5,970 nucleotides of DNA from JBHGBB01 sp041946755 (GTDB lineage: Bacteria > UBP4 > UBA4092 > JAOAEQ01): positions 1-5,970 of the forward strand of contig JBHGBB010000217.1 in the NCBI GenBank assembly GCA_041946755.1, in the 5' to 3' direction. The notes beneath the pieces were generated by a model. The model saw only the letters and a program-made list of their open reading frames with translations. It made no database searches and was not told the origin of the DNA. Positions within the stretch are counted from its first letter, which is position 1. Every line of letters begins with the position of its first letter. Position numbers and translations under genes: made by a program. Shown piece after piece: positions 1 through 5,952 of this stretch.

Positions 1-1270
1 TAGAAGCGATTTTTTGTATTTCCTCATCGGTTAATTCTCGATGTCTCCTATCAACCATCACGCCCATTTTTCTTGCATCAATAAGAAGTACCTCACCTCT
101 TCTGTCCCTGAACTTGCTGTTTCTCTTGCTACGTGCGACAAACCAAAGGCAAGCAGGGATCATCGTGTTATAGAATAGTTGAGGCGGTAGGGCAATCATG
201 CAATCGACCAAATCGGCCTCAATAATATTTTTCCTAATCTCGCCCTCGTTTGAAGTATTTGAACTCATTGAACCGTTGGCCAGAACAAAGCCTGCAATTC
301 CCGTGGGCGAGAGATGGTGTATGAAATGCTGAACCCAAGCAAAATTGGCGTTCCCAACAGGTGGGGCGCCGTATTTCCATCTTATATCTTCACGAAGAAG
401 CTCACCTTTCCAGTCGCTGTCATTGAAAGGTGGATTGGCAAGGATAAAATCCGTTTTCAAGTCTTTGTGCAAATCATTGTGGAAGCTATCGCCCCATTGG
501 ATGTTTGCATCGATACCGCGAATGGCAAGGTTCATCTTACACAGACGCCATGTCGTCTGGTTTGATTCTTGGCCGTAGACCGATATGTCTCCGATCCTTC
601 CACCATGCGCGCGAACGAACTTCTCGCTCTGAACGAACATTCCACCGGAACCGCAGCAGGGGTCGTATATCCGTCCCTTGTACGGCTCAAGCATCTCAAC
701 AAGCAACTTCACAATGCTCCTAGGTGTGTAAAACTGGCCGCCCTTTTTCCCCTCTGCATCGGCGAATTGTCCCAAAAAGTATTCGTAAACCCTTCCCAAG
801 ATATCCTTACTCTTGCTTTCTGTATCCCCGAGCCCGATGGTTCCGACTAGGTCGATGAGTTCCCCCAACCTCTGCTTATCTAGTGCTGGGCGAGCATAAT
901 CCTTGGGCAGAACTCCCTTCAACGAAGGATTGTCCCTTTCTATCGCCACCATGGCATCGTCGACGATTTTCCCGATAACGGGCTGCTTGGCGTTTTTCTG
1001 CAGAAAATCCCAGCGCGCTTCCCTCGGGACCCAGAAGACATTTTCCGCCCTGTATTCATCAGGATCTTCTGGGTCCGCGCCTCTTTTCTTTTCACTGGAA
1101 AGTTTCTTGTGCAACTGGTTGAAAGCGTCGGATATGTATTTCAGAAATATTAAACCGAGTACAACGTGCTTGTATTCGGCAGCGTCCATGTTACTTCTCA
1201 GCTTGTCTGCTGCCTGCCAGAGCTTTTGCTCGAATCCCAAATTTGCCCCGTTTGAGCTGTTCTTGATCAT
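1..1270 (-). CDS. hsdM: Type I restriction-modification methyltransferase subunit HsdM, 3' end outside window
   Basis: This is the N6-adenine DNA methyltransferase (modification) subunit of a type I restriction-modification system. In this family two HsdM subunits join HsdS, which supplies the target sequence, to methylate host DNA, and HsdR is added for cleavage. Reading the minus strand from ATG at 1270 gives 423 open codons to the window edge. Residues ~12-165 resemble the helical HsdM N-terminal domain. A conserved stretch with GGQFYTPRSIVKLLVEML (~178-194) leads into SAM-binding motif I, DPCCGSGGM (203-211). Catalytic motif IV is NPPF (279-282). EcoKI HsdM is about 529 residues, so roughly 100 C-terminal residues are probably missing to the left. 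The start is supported by a purine-rich AAGGGGTG a few bases upstream. No frameshift or internal stop is seen. It is probably the first gene of an hsd operon whose hsdS and hsdR would lie beyond the edge. Identification is secure; sequence specificity cannot be told. Confidence 0.97.
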   Translation of the reverse strand, partial: MIKNSSNGANLGFEQKLWQAADKLRSNMDAAEYKHVVLGLIFLKYISDAFNQLHKKLSSEKKRGADPEDPDEYRAENVFWVPREARWDFLQKNAKQPVIGKIVDDAMVAIERDNPSLKGVLPKDYARPALDKQRLGELIDLVGTIGLGDTESKSKDILGRVYEYFLGQFADAEGKKGGQFYTPRSIVKLLVEMLEPYKGRIYDPCCGSGGMFVQSEKFVRAHGGRIGDISVYGQESNQTTWRLCKMNLAIRGIDANIQWGDSFHNDLHKDLKTDFILANPPFNDSDWKGELLREDIRWKYGAPPVGNANFAWVQHFIHHLSPTGIAGFVLANGSMSSNTSNEGEIRKNIIEADLVDCMIALPPQLFYNTMIPACLWFVARSKRNSKFRDRRGEVLLIDARKMGVMVDRRHRELTDEEIQKIAS

Positions 1271-1412
1271 TTTTCACCCCTTAACGTTCTTGCGGTCTAA
1301 AATAAGTACGTTGGCTTTTCTTAATAAACAACTAATAGCACGTTATTTATTTACTCGCCAAGAACTGCTGCCGCGTACTGCCACTCCAGTCTCAACCTGC
1401 TTTGTCTACACT
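1271..1412 (-). promoter_or_regulatory. ago-hsdM intergenic gap with a possible hsdM promoter
   Basis: This 142-bp gap separates the Argonaute stop from the hsdM start and holds no convincing small gene. On the minus strand a possible sigma-70 promoter is TTGGCG (1356-1361) and TATTAG (1332-1337) with an 18-bp spacer, which would put the start point about 55 bp before hsdM. The Shine-Dalgarno sequence AAGGGGTG lies at about 1275-1282. I see no stem-loop with a T-run after ago, so read-through from ago into hsdM is also possible. The boxes are imperfect and the promoter is only a suggestion; the ribosome binding site is firmer. Confidence 0.35.
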
Positions 1413-2378
1413 TCATATGTAGAATTTAAATTGTGGCCTTCTATCCTTGATTTTAGGGTTAGAAACTAGGATTTCTCCAACGTCGTCTGAAAACATAATT
1501 GTTGCCGGCTCTGAGTCCCCTAACCGACATGCGTTGTAATCAAGCTTCGTGAGACTAAATATGTCCTGCGCCACTTGCTCAATTGTAGAATCTCCGTACT
1601 GGATTACTATTCTCAGGGGTAACGGAACTTCCCAACCATCATAAGTTTCTAGTCTGGGCTTGAATCCTGAGCCCCAGAGATATCCAGTTTTTTCGTTCCA
1701 TCTAAGGAAAGATCCCCTGAGAACCGGAAGATTCCCAGGACGGTACAACTTTATATCAAATCTTTCTTTTCTTACTCTTACCCCAACAAGTTTAACGTTG
1801 CTAGGGCACGCTTCTTTGTAACCTTCGAAAGCTTCCGGGTTTATCTGGGAACGACAGTGGACAAATAGTTCTTTAAGTGGCTCGCCTCCCATATCTTCAT
1901 GGGTTTTCAATATTCCAGATAATAGATTATGTGCTGCTTCTTTGCTCAACCCAAATTGGTGCTCTTCAGGGGAGTACCAAGGTCCCTTATCGCCCAAAAA
2001 TACAATTCCGTCGCCAGAGTAGAGAAACATCTGTGCTGCACAACAGGCTGTTCGATTGTCTGAATCATCCAACCTGCGGAAGGAAATTCCGATGTAGCAT
2101 ACACCTTCCCTTGCTGAAGCTAGTTTCCAAGGTTTGCCCCCTGACTTATAATACAGGGCCGTAGAGATATTCCAGGCCCTGTCAGATAGACACGTGAGGC
2201 CGCGATTCTCGTCTCCTCGATTTTCCAACGTAAGAGTCGTTTCCCTAAGAATTTGAATGGGAATGTTGTACTTTAATGCACGTGCTTTAATTTGTCTTCT
2301 GAAATCAGGAGACATACTATACTTTTCGGTAGACCAATGTTCTTTATCTTCGAAATCCTCTAACAGCGTCACCTGCCC
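1413..2378 (-). CDS. ago: Prokaryotic Argonaute, C-terminal half (end of MID plus PIWI), catalytically inactive type, 5' truncated
   Basis: This is the C-terminal part of a prokaryotic Argonaute, a guide-directed nucleic-acid-binding defence protein. The minus-strand frame is open from an ATG at 2480 to TGA at 1413-1415 (355 codons), but the first ~34 codons are the antisense of purF, so only residues ~35-355 in that numbering look genuine. Diagnostic pAgo stretches are KARALKYNIPIQILRETTL (65-83), AWNISTALYYKSGGKPWKL (102-120), CYIGISF (128-134), LKELFVHCRS (202-211), VGEIL (334-338) and the C-terminal FKFYI. The first catalytic Asp, expected after YIGI, is Ser133, and the third, expected in the strand after LFVHCR, is Ser211. 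A slicer is therefore unlikely, and the pattern fits inactive long-B pAgos such as RsAgo. Such proteins usually work with a partner effector; none is visible, because everything 5' of the junction is missing. N, PAZ and most of MID are absent. hsdM follows on the same strand. Family call strong; subclass moderately sure. Confidence 0.9.
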   Translation of the reverse strand, partial: GQVTLLEDFEDKEHWSTEKYSMSPDFRRQIKARALKYNIPIQILRETTLTLENRGDENRGLTCLSDRAWNISTALYYKSGGKPWKLASAREGVCYIGISFRRLDDSDNRTACCAAQMFLYSGDGIVFLGDKGPWYSPEEHQFGLSKEAAHNLLSGILKTHEDMGGEPLKELFVHCRSQINPEAFEGYKEACPSNVKLVGVRVRKERFDIKLYRPGNLPVLRGSFLRWNEKTGYLWGSGFKPRLETYDGWEVPLPLRIVIQYGDSTIEQVAQDIFSLTKLDYNACRLGDSEPATIMFSDDVGEILVSNPKIKDRRPQFKFYI

Positions 2379-2390
2379 TTTTTTGAATTC
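2376..2390. other. Breakpoint joining truncated ago and truncated purF
   Basis: Argonaute-like coding sequence on the minus strand stops being credible here and PurF-like coding sequence on the plus strand begins. The site is CCC, six T (2379-2384) and GAATTC (2385-2390, an EcoRI recognition sequence). In the purF frame, codons from about 2382 onward give FEFIYFARPDS, a classic PurF stretch. The codon at 2376-2378, where PurF normally has its first Fe-S cysteine two residues before the FE, encodes Pro. A stop codon in that frame lies at 2361-2363. The exact base cannot be fixed, since GAATTC reads Glu-Phe in both frames. It may be an artefact or a real rearrangement. Confidence 0.85.
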
Positions 2391-3008
2391 ATCTATTTTG
2401 CCCGACCGGATAGTATCGTGTTTAATAAGAAAGTATTTAATATTCGAAAAGCGTTCGGTCGACAGTTGGCCAAAGAACATCCGGCAGTTGCAGATATTGT
2501 TATTCCGGTACCGGATTCAGCTAATCTCCATGCCTTAGGATATTCTGCTGAATCGGGTATTCCATTTGAATTAGGATTAATTCGCAACCATTATGTTGGC
2601 AGAACCTTTATTGAACCGGCACAAAGTATCCGGGATTTCGGAGTTAAAATCAAACATAATCCGGTTCGGGATGTGCTAGAAGGTAAACGGGTAGTAGTGA
2701 TTGAAGATTCGATTGTCCGGGGAACCACCTGCCGGAAGATCGTTAAGATGCTGCGGAAAGGCGGCGCAAAAGAAGTACATCTGCGGATATCCAGTCCACC
2801 TTATTGTTATCCTTGCTATTATGGTATCGATACTCCTACCCGAAATGAGCTTATTGCTGCAACCCATACGCTGGATGAAATCAAAAAATATCTCCGAGTA
2901 GATAGTTTGGGGTATTTGAGTATTGAAGGATTATTGAAAGTTATGGGCGAAGAAGCGCCGGAGTTTTGTATTGCATGTTTTCGAGGAGATTATCCGGTGA
3001 AGTTCTAG
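2379..3008 (+). CDS. purF: Amidophosphoribosyltransferase PurF, C-terminal phosphoribosyltransferase domain, 5' truncated
   Basis: PurF makes 5-phosphoribosylamine from PRPP and glutamine, the committed step of purine synthesis in the cytosol. Only the C-terminal ~209 residues of a ~470-residue enzyme are present; the whole N-terminal glutaminase domain with its catalytic Cys is gone. Homology starts with FEFIYFARPDS and runs through DIVIPVPDS, GLIRNHYVGRTFIEP and the PRPP-binding loop VVVIEDSIVRGTT (encoded at ~2691-2729). It then continues with SSPPYCYPCYYGIDTP and ends CIACFRGDYP before TAG at 3006-3008. The cysteines in YPCYYGID and CIAC match three of the four ligands of the B. subtilis-type [4Fe-4S] cluster; the fourth falls exactly at the breakpoint. 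A GTG at 2418 could be called as a start, but it lies inside the conserved domain and I see no ribosome binding site, so it is not the real start. As it stands the fragment could not make phosphoribosylamine from glutamine. Arginine is CGN in 14 of 15 codons, unlike the left-hand genes. Confidence 0.96.
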   Translation, partial: FFEFIYFARPDSIVFNKKVFNIRKAFGRQLAKEHPAVADIVIPVPDSANLHALGYSAESGIPFELGLIRNHYVGRTFIEPAQSIRDFGVKIKHNPVRDVLEGKRVVVIEDSIVRGTTCRKIVKMLRKGGAKEVHLRISSPPYCYPCYYGIDTPTRNELIAATHTLDEIKKYLRVDSLGYLSIEGLLKVMGEEAPEFCIACFRGDYPVKF

Positions 3009-3068
3009 GCCCGAAATTTACAAATACAATAAAATCGGCTAATTTATCATATTTATCGCTGTTTTTAC

Positions 3069-3097
3069 TTGACATCTGATATAAAACGAGATAAGAT
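3069..3097 (+). promoter_or_regulatory. Sigma-70-type promoter of the pseudopilin unit
   Basis: A perfect -35 box TTGACA (3069-3074) is followed after 17 bp by a -10 like box TAAGAT (3092-3097). Transcription would start near 3103-3105, giving a leader of about 60 nt before the pseudopilin ATG. It sits in the AT-rich gap after purF, where I see no intrinsic terminator, so some read-through from purF is possible. The ideal -35 and spacing make this the best promoter in the window. Confidence 0.75.
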
Positions 3098-3106
3098 TTC
3101 TATTTA

Positions 3107-3124
3107 TCCATTATTGATAATGGA
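3107..3124. repeat. 18-bp palindrome at the pseudopilin transcription start, possible operator
   Basis: The sequence TCCATTATTGATAATGGA is a perfect inverted repeat with 8-bp arms around TG. It begins a few bases after the predicted transcription start of the pseudopilin promoter, the classic place for a repressor site. As RNA it could form a 7-bp stem with a four-base loop at the very 5' end of the leader, which could also protect the message. There is no T-run after it, so it is not a terminator. The palindrome is certain; the function is a guess. Confidence 0.5.
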
Positions 3125-3145
3125 GTATTGTCTTTACCAAAAATT

Positions 3146-3155
3146 AAGGAGGTGA
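3146..3155 (+). promoter_or_regulatory. Strong Shine-Dalgarno site of the pseudopilin gene
   Basis: AAGGAGGTGA is a near-perfect complement of the 16S rRNA 3' end and lies 9 bases before the ATG at 3165. It fixes that start and predicts high translation, as expected for an abundant pilin-like protein. Confidence 0.9.
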
Positions 3156-3164
3156 AAATAGACT

Positions 3165-3785
3165 ATGATTAAAAAACATGATTCAGGTTTTACACTGATT
3201 GAATTACTCATCGTAGTAGCGATTATTGCGATTTTGGCGGCCATTGCCATACCGAACTTTTTAGCAGCACAGACTCGCGCGAAAGTTTCAAGACAAAAAG
3301 CCGGAATGGCTTCGGCATTGACTGCAGTTGAAGCATATCAAGTAGATAATACTGCATATCCTCCCTGTCGGCTAAGTTCAGGAAAATGGTTGTTTGAATT
3401 TCCGATTGAATGCACAACTCCGATAGCATACATCACCAGTCGACCAACTGATATTTTCGAACGATATCAAACTTCGGGTGATGTTATGCCGATTCGATAT
3501 ACTAAACCGGGGTGGGGATATAATAGTTCCGGGTTTCAGGTAAGTAATATCTATGCCTGGTATGCGAATAGTTTTGATGATCCAGCACAAGGGACATACC
3601 AAGTTTATAGTGAATCTCAAGCTCCCATTCCATTCGGTGTTTGGGGTAATGGACCGGCAACACTTCTCTGGACCAGTGATGTTGACAAACAACCATTTGT
3701 CAAATCCAGTTGGTATGACCCGACAAATGGTACTATTAGTCGGGGATTTTTGGTGAAATTAGCCGGCGGAATGACTTCTCCATAA
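3165..3785 (+). CDS. Type II secretion / type IV pilus pseudopilin (prepilin-type N-terminal methylation domain)
   Basis: This 206-residue protein has a class III prepilin signal: a short basic leader (MIKKHDSG), a predicted prepilin-peptidase cut between Gly8 and Phe9, Glu at mature position +5 (Glu13), and a hydrophobic helix (~9-31) ending in IAIPNFL. Residues ~33-62 (AAQTRAKVSRQKAGMASAL and on) continue the amphipathic pilin stem. After YPP comes a globular C-terminal part (~68-206) rich in Gly, Pro, Tyr and Trp that I do not match to a named family; it has Cys68 and Cys83. It resembles GspG-like pseudopilins, though it is longer than a ~140-residue GspG. It would be processed and methylated by PilD/GspO and assembled at the inner membrane into a pilus or pseudopilus. 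No other secretion genes are visible, so it may be a lone pilin gene. It has its own promoter and is probably co-transcribed with the downstream secreted protein (71-bp gap). Family call secure; exact role open. Confidence 0.93.
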   Translation: MIKKHDSGFTLIELLIVVAIIAILAAIAIPNFLAAQTRAKVSRQKAGMASALTAVEAYQVDNTAYPPCRLSSGKWLFEFPIECTTPIAYITSRPTDIFERYQTSGDVMPIRYTKPGWGYNSSGFQVSNIYAWYANSFDDPAQGTYQVYSESQAPIPFGVWGNGPATLLWTSDVDKQPFVKSSWYDPTNGTISRGFLVKLAGGMTSP

Positions 3786-3796
3786 GTTACTTAACG

Positions 3797-3823
3797 ATAT
3801 AACGAAGATTCAAATTGTTATAT
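3797..3823. repeat. Inverted repeat between pseudopilin and OB-fold gene
   Basis: ATATAAC (3797-3803) and GTTATAT (3817-3823) are perfect 7-bp arms around a 13-nt loop. A second small repeat, TATTA-GAGAA-TAATA (3821-3835), overlaps the right arm, so the two could form alternative stems just ahead of the next ribosome binding site. Stems are AT-rich and weak and no T-run follows, so it is not a terminator. It might mark RNA processing or modest translational control, or be chance in AT-rich DNA. Confidence 0.3.
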
Positions 3824-3838
3824 TAGAGAATAATATAG

Positions 3839-3848
3839 AAAGGAGGGG
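3839..3848 (+). promoter_or_regulatory. Shine-Dalgarno site of the OB-fold protein gene
   Basis: AAAGGAGGGG ends 8 bases before the ATG at 3857 and supports that start, which is also the one giving a proper signal peptide. Confidence 0.85.
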
Positions 3849-3856
3849 AAATATAA

Positions 3857-5803
3857 ATGAATAAAATATTAAGTGTGATAGGTATTATCGTAGTTTTAAG
3901 TATAATATTATGCACATACTCTTCCGCAGCAATCGTTCCTATTGATGCAACTTTAAAAGCAGTTGATGCAAGTGGAAATCAAACGTTTACTGATTCTGTA
4001 GAAATAGTCGGTGTAGTAACGAACATCAAGGGTTCTTTAGGTGCTAGCTATTTCTCATATTATATTCAGGATACGGCAACTGGATGGGGAATCGATGTAT
4101 ATCATTCCGGAACAGGCTCCGATCCGGCTTATAGTGAAGGCGATTTGATGGACGTTCAAGGGACCGTAACTGGCTATAATGGATGCTGCGAACTTGCACC
4201 ATCTGAAACTACAGTAAAGCTAGGTTCAGGATACGGGTACAGTACCACTGTTGTAGCATCAATATCTTTAATGACTACCTTTGACCAAACATTGGCATCT
4301 GGTGGTGAATATTATGAAGGTCGGGTAGTTAAACTATATGGTGTCCATACAGTTAGTGGCACGTGGGGTTCTAACGGAACAGTATATATTACTGATTCTT
4401 CAGGTGCACAGATGTCGTTGTTTTTACCTGCTGCTTTTCAAGTATTTTCTCGACCCGCACCTACCGGAAACTTCTCTGTAGTCGGTATTGCTAGTCAGCG
4501 TGATACGTCGTCTCCGTACACTGTTGGTTATCAGATTATCCCACGTATATGGTCAGATATCGACGATGGCACCGTAGTATATCCCGCACCGGTAATTAGT
4601 AATTCCATGTATTCTCCGGGAATTCCCACATCTACTGATAGCGTGTTTATTACTGCAACAATATCTTTCGACAGTACTGCTACTCCAGGAGAAGTATGGG
4701 TATATACTAATGCAGTTGGTAATGCACAAATGTTTGATAATGGAACTAATGGTGATGTTATTTCTGGCGATAGTGTATATAGCGCTTATTTACCACCGGG
4801 TTCTAATGGAGCTAATGTCGGCTGGTATATCAATGCTAAGGACAATAATTATCTATCAGGAATCAACGATCCATCCGCAGCACCAGGAACAGTATATTAT
4901 TATCCGATTAGGAATAATCCGACTATTGAACCAATCCAAACTGTTCGGAATGCAACTAATGGTACTAATCATATTGTTCGTGGTAGAGTAATCGCCGCAC
5001 CGGGTAACATCGCTTCTACGGGTAATATGTATATCCAAGATACCAGTGGTGGTATTAAAATTTACGGTTCCAAAATGCGGTCATTAGCTGAGGGTGACCA
5101 AGTTACGGTTATGGGCACCTTAGCTTCTTATAGTGGTGAAAAAGAGTTGGATGTAACTCCGACAGCTACCGAAAATGCGGTTAATAAAGACACCGCTATT
5201 ACGGTTACAACACCGACTGCAAAAAATATTACCACTGCAACTTTGAATACCGATTCAACGATTCAAGCGACTTTAGTCAAGTTAACTAATGTTGGGTATG
5301 CTACAGGCTGGTCTTGGGATTCGGTAATATCAAATAGCCAGACTAAGGTTGATGACGGTAGTGGTGCAACCATAATGTATATTTATGGTGCTACTGGAAT
5401 TACCGATCCGGGTTCTACTCGGTTTGATGTGGTTGGTGTAGCAGCAGCTTTTGGTTCAAATACTGCGCCAACGCGGGAACTGAAACCGCGGCATCAATCT
5501 GATTTCACTGCCAATGTAGTTGTCGCACCACCAAATGATATGAACGTAAATCCAGGTGAAACGGTTCAATTCACCGCCAGTGGCGGAACAGAACCTTATA
5601 CCTGGTCAGTGATAACGGTTAGCGGAACTAATGTAGGCTCTATTTCTACTACCGGATTATTTACTGCTGGACCGGGATTAGGAACCTGTACCGTTCGTGC
5701 TACCGATTCAGGATTAAAAACCGGTGATTCGGGTACGATTAGTGTCGTTGCGACTTCTGCTCCGATATATATCGAACCACAAAGTGTAATTAAGGTACGA
5801 TAA
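3857..5803 (+). CDS. Secreted multidomain protein: two OB-fold pairs with Ig-like domains
   Basis: This 648-residue exported protein has no recognised enzyme motif. Residues 1-25 form a Sec signal peptide: Lys3, a hydrophobic core, then a likely signal-peptidase-I cut near SSAA (22-25); IILC is not a good lipobox. Then come OB1 (~47-125, with YYIQDTATGWGIDVY and EGDLMDVQGTVTGY) and OB2 (~150-236, EGRVVKLYGV to PRIWSDI). An Ig-like beta domain (~243-350) follows, then OB3 (~370-440, MYIQDTSGGIKIYG and EGDQVTVMGTLASY) and OB4 (~466-550, ATLVKLTNVG to PRHQSDF). The last domain is Ig-like (~555-632, GETVQFTASGGTEPYTW and STTGLFTAG). The OB units resemble the repeated OB-fold domains of secreted bacterial nuclease-associated (YhcR-type) and surface proteins, but no nuclease is attached. 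There is no C-terminal anchor or sorting signal that I recognise. It lies 71 bp after the pseudopilin gene with no terminator between, so the two are likely one transcript. A role outside the cell, perhaps ligand or nucleic-acid binding, is inference. Confidence 0.85.
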   Translation: MNKILSVIGIIVVLSIILCTYSSAAIVPIDATLKAVDASGNQTFTDSVEIVGVVTNIKGSLGASYFSYYIQDTATGWGIDVYHSGTGSDPAYSEGDLMDVQGTVTGYNGCCELAPSETTVKLGSGYGYSTTVVASISLMTTFDQTLASGGEYYEGRVVKLYGVHTVSGTWGSNGTVYITDSSGAQMSLFLPAAFQVFSRPAPTGNFSVVGIASQRDTSSPYTVGYQIIPRIWSDIDDGTVVYPAPVISNSMYSPGIPTSTDSVFITATISFDSTATPGEVWVYTNAVGNAQMFDNGTNGDVISGDSVYSAYLPPGSNGANVGWYINAKDNNYLSGINDPSAAPGTVYYYPIRNNPTIEPIQTVRNATNGTNHIVRGRVIAAPGNIASTGNMYIQDTSGGIKIYGSKMRSLAEGDQVTVMGTLASYSGEKELDVTPTATENAVNKDTAITVTTPTAKNITTATLNTDSTIQATLVKLTNVGYATGWSWDSVISNSQTKVDDGSGATIMYIYGATGITDPGSTRFDVVGVAAAFGSNTAPTRELKPRHQSDFTANVVVAPPNDMNVNPGETVQFTASGGTEPYTWSVITVSGTNVGSISTTGLFTAGPGLGTCTVRATDSGLKTGDSGTISVVATSAPIYIEPQSVIKVR

Positions 5804-5829
5804 ATATCCTTGGAATCGAAGTGGATATT
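5803..5829. repeat. Short inverted repeat just before the terminator
   Basis: AATATCC (5803-5809) and GGATATT (5823-5829) are perfect 7-bp arms with a 13-nt loop, starting at the last base of the stop codon. It could stack on the terminator hairpin beginning at 5831. Weak and possibly chance. Confidence 0.3.
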
Positions 5830-5830
5830 C

Positions 5831-5875
5831 AAGCCAATCTCGATGGTTTTTCATCGGGATTGGCTTTTTTTATTT
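5831..5875 (+). terminator. Strong intrinsic terminator after the OB-fold protein gene
   Basis: The left arm AAGCCAATCTCGATG (5831-5845) pairs with CATCGGGATTGGCTT (5852-5866) to give a 15-bp stem whose only irregularity is one G-U pair, around a 6-nt loop GTTTTT. A run of seven T (5865-5871) follows directly. It lies 27 bp after the stop codon and ends the pseudopilin/OB-fold transcript. Confidence 0.93.
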
Positions 5876-5930
5876 ACATACTTTTTTTCGTTTTTTATAG
5901 AATAGTAATGCTTGATTCTTTTATTAATAA

Positions 5931-5952
5931 TATATTACCTCGAGGAAATATA
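5931..5952. repeat. 22-bp imperfect palindrome
   Basis: TATATTACCTC (5931-5941) faces GAGGAAATATA (5942-5952). Ten of eleven pairs match, the exception being A5937 opposite A5946. The GC-rich centre CCTCGAGG contains an XhoI-type sequence. It ends exactly where the next palindrome begins. It may be a regulator binding site for a gene beyond the window; AT-richness of the outer arms lowers certainty. Confidence 0.5.

Noticed and set aside
314..850. Overlapping plus-strand open frames
   Set aside because: All lie opposite the clearly conserved hsdM motifs and have no ribosome binding sites.
903..1469. 188-codon plus-strand open frame
   Set aside because: It is antisense to hsdM and the end of ago, is not protein-like in composition, and crosses two well-supported genes and their gap.
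2379..2480. N-terminal extension of the Argonaute frame to an ATG at 2480
   Set aside because: These ~34 codons are antisense to conserved PurF sequence, so the open frame is accidental; the real Argonaute start is not in the window.
2418..3008. GTG at 2418 as a genuine start of a short stand-alone PurF-like phosphoribosyltransferase
   Set aside because: Conserved PurF residues (FEFIYFARPDS) lie in frame upstream of it and there is no ribosome binding site; it is a truncated gene.
3797..3835. Terminator between the pseudopilin and OB-fold genes
   Set aside because: The stems are AT-only or nearly so and no T-run follows.
3857..3931. Lipoprotein signal at IILC in the OB-fold protein
   Set aside because: Leu before Cys does not fit a lipobox; an SPase-I site at SSAA is better.
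4710..4991. 93-codon frame inside the OB-fold gene
   Set aside because: Frame-shifted shadow of the 648-codon gene, with low-complexity hydrophobic content.
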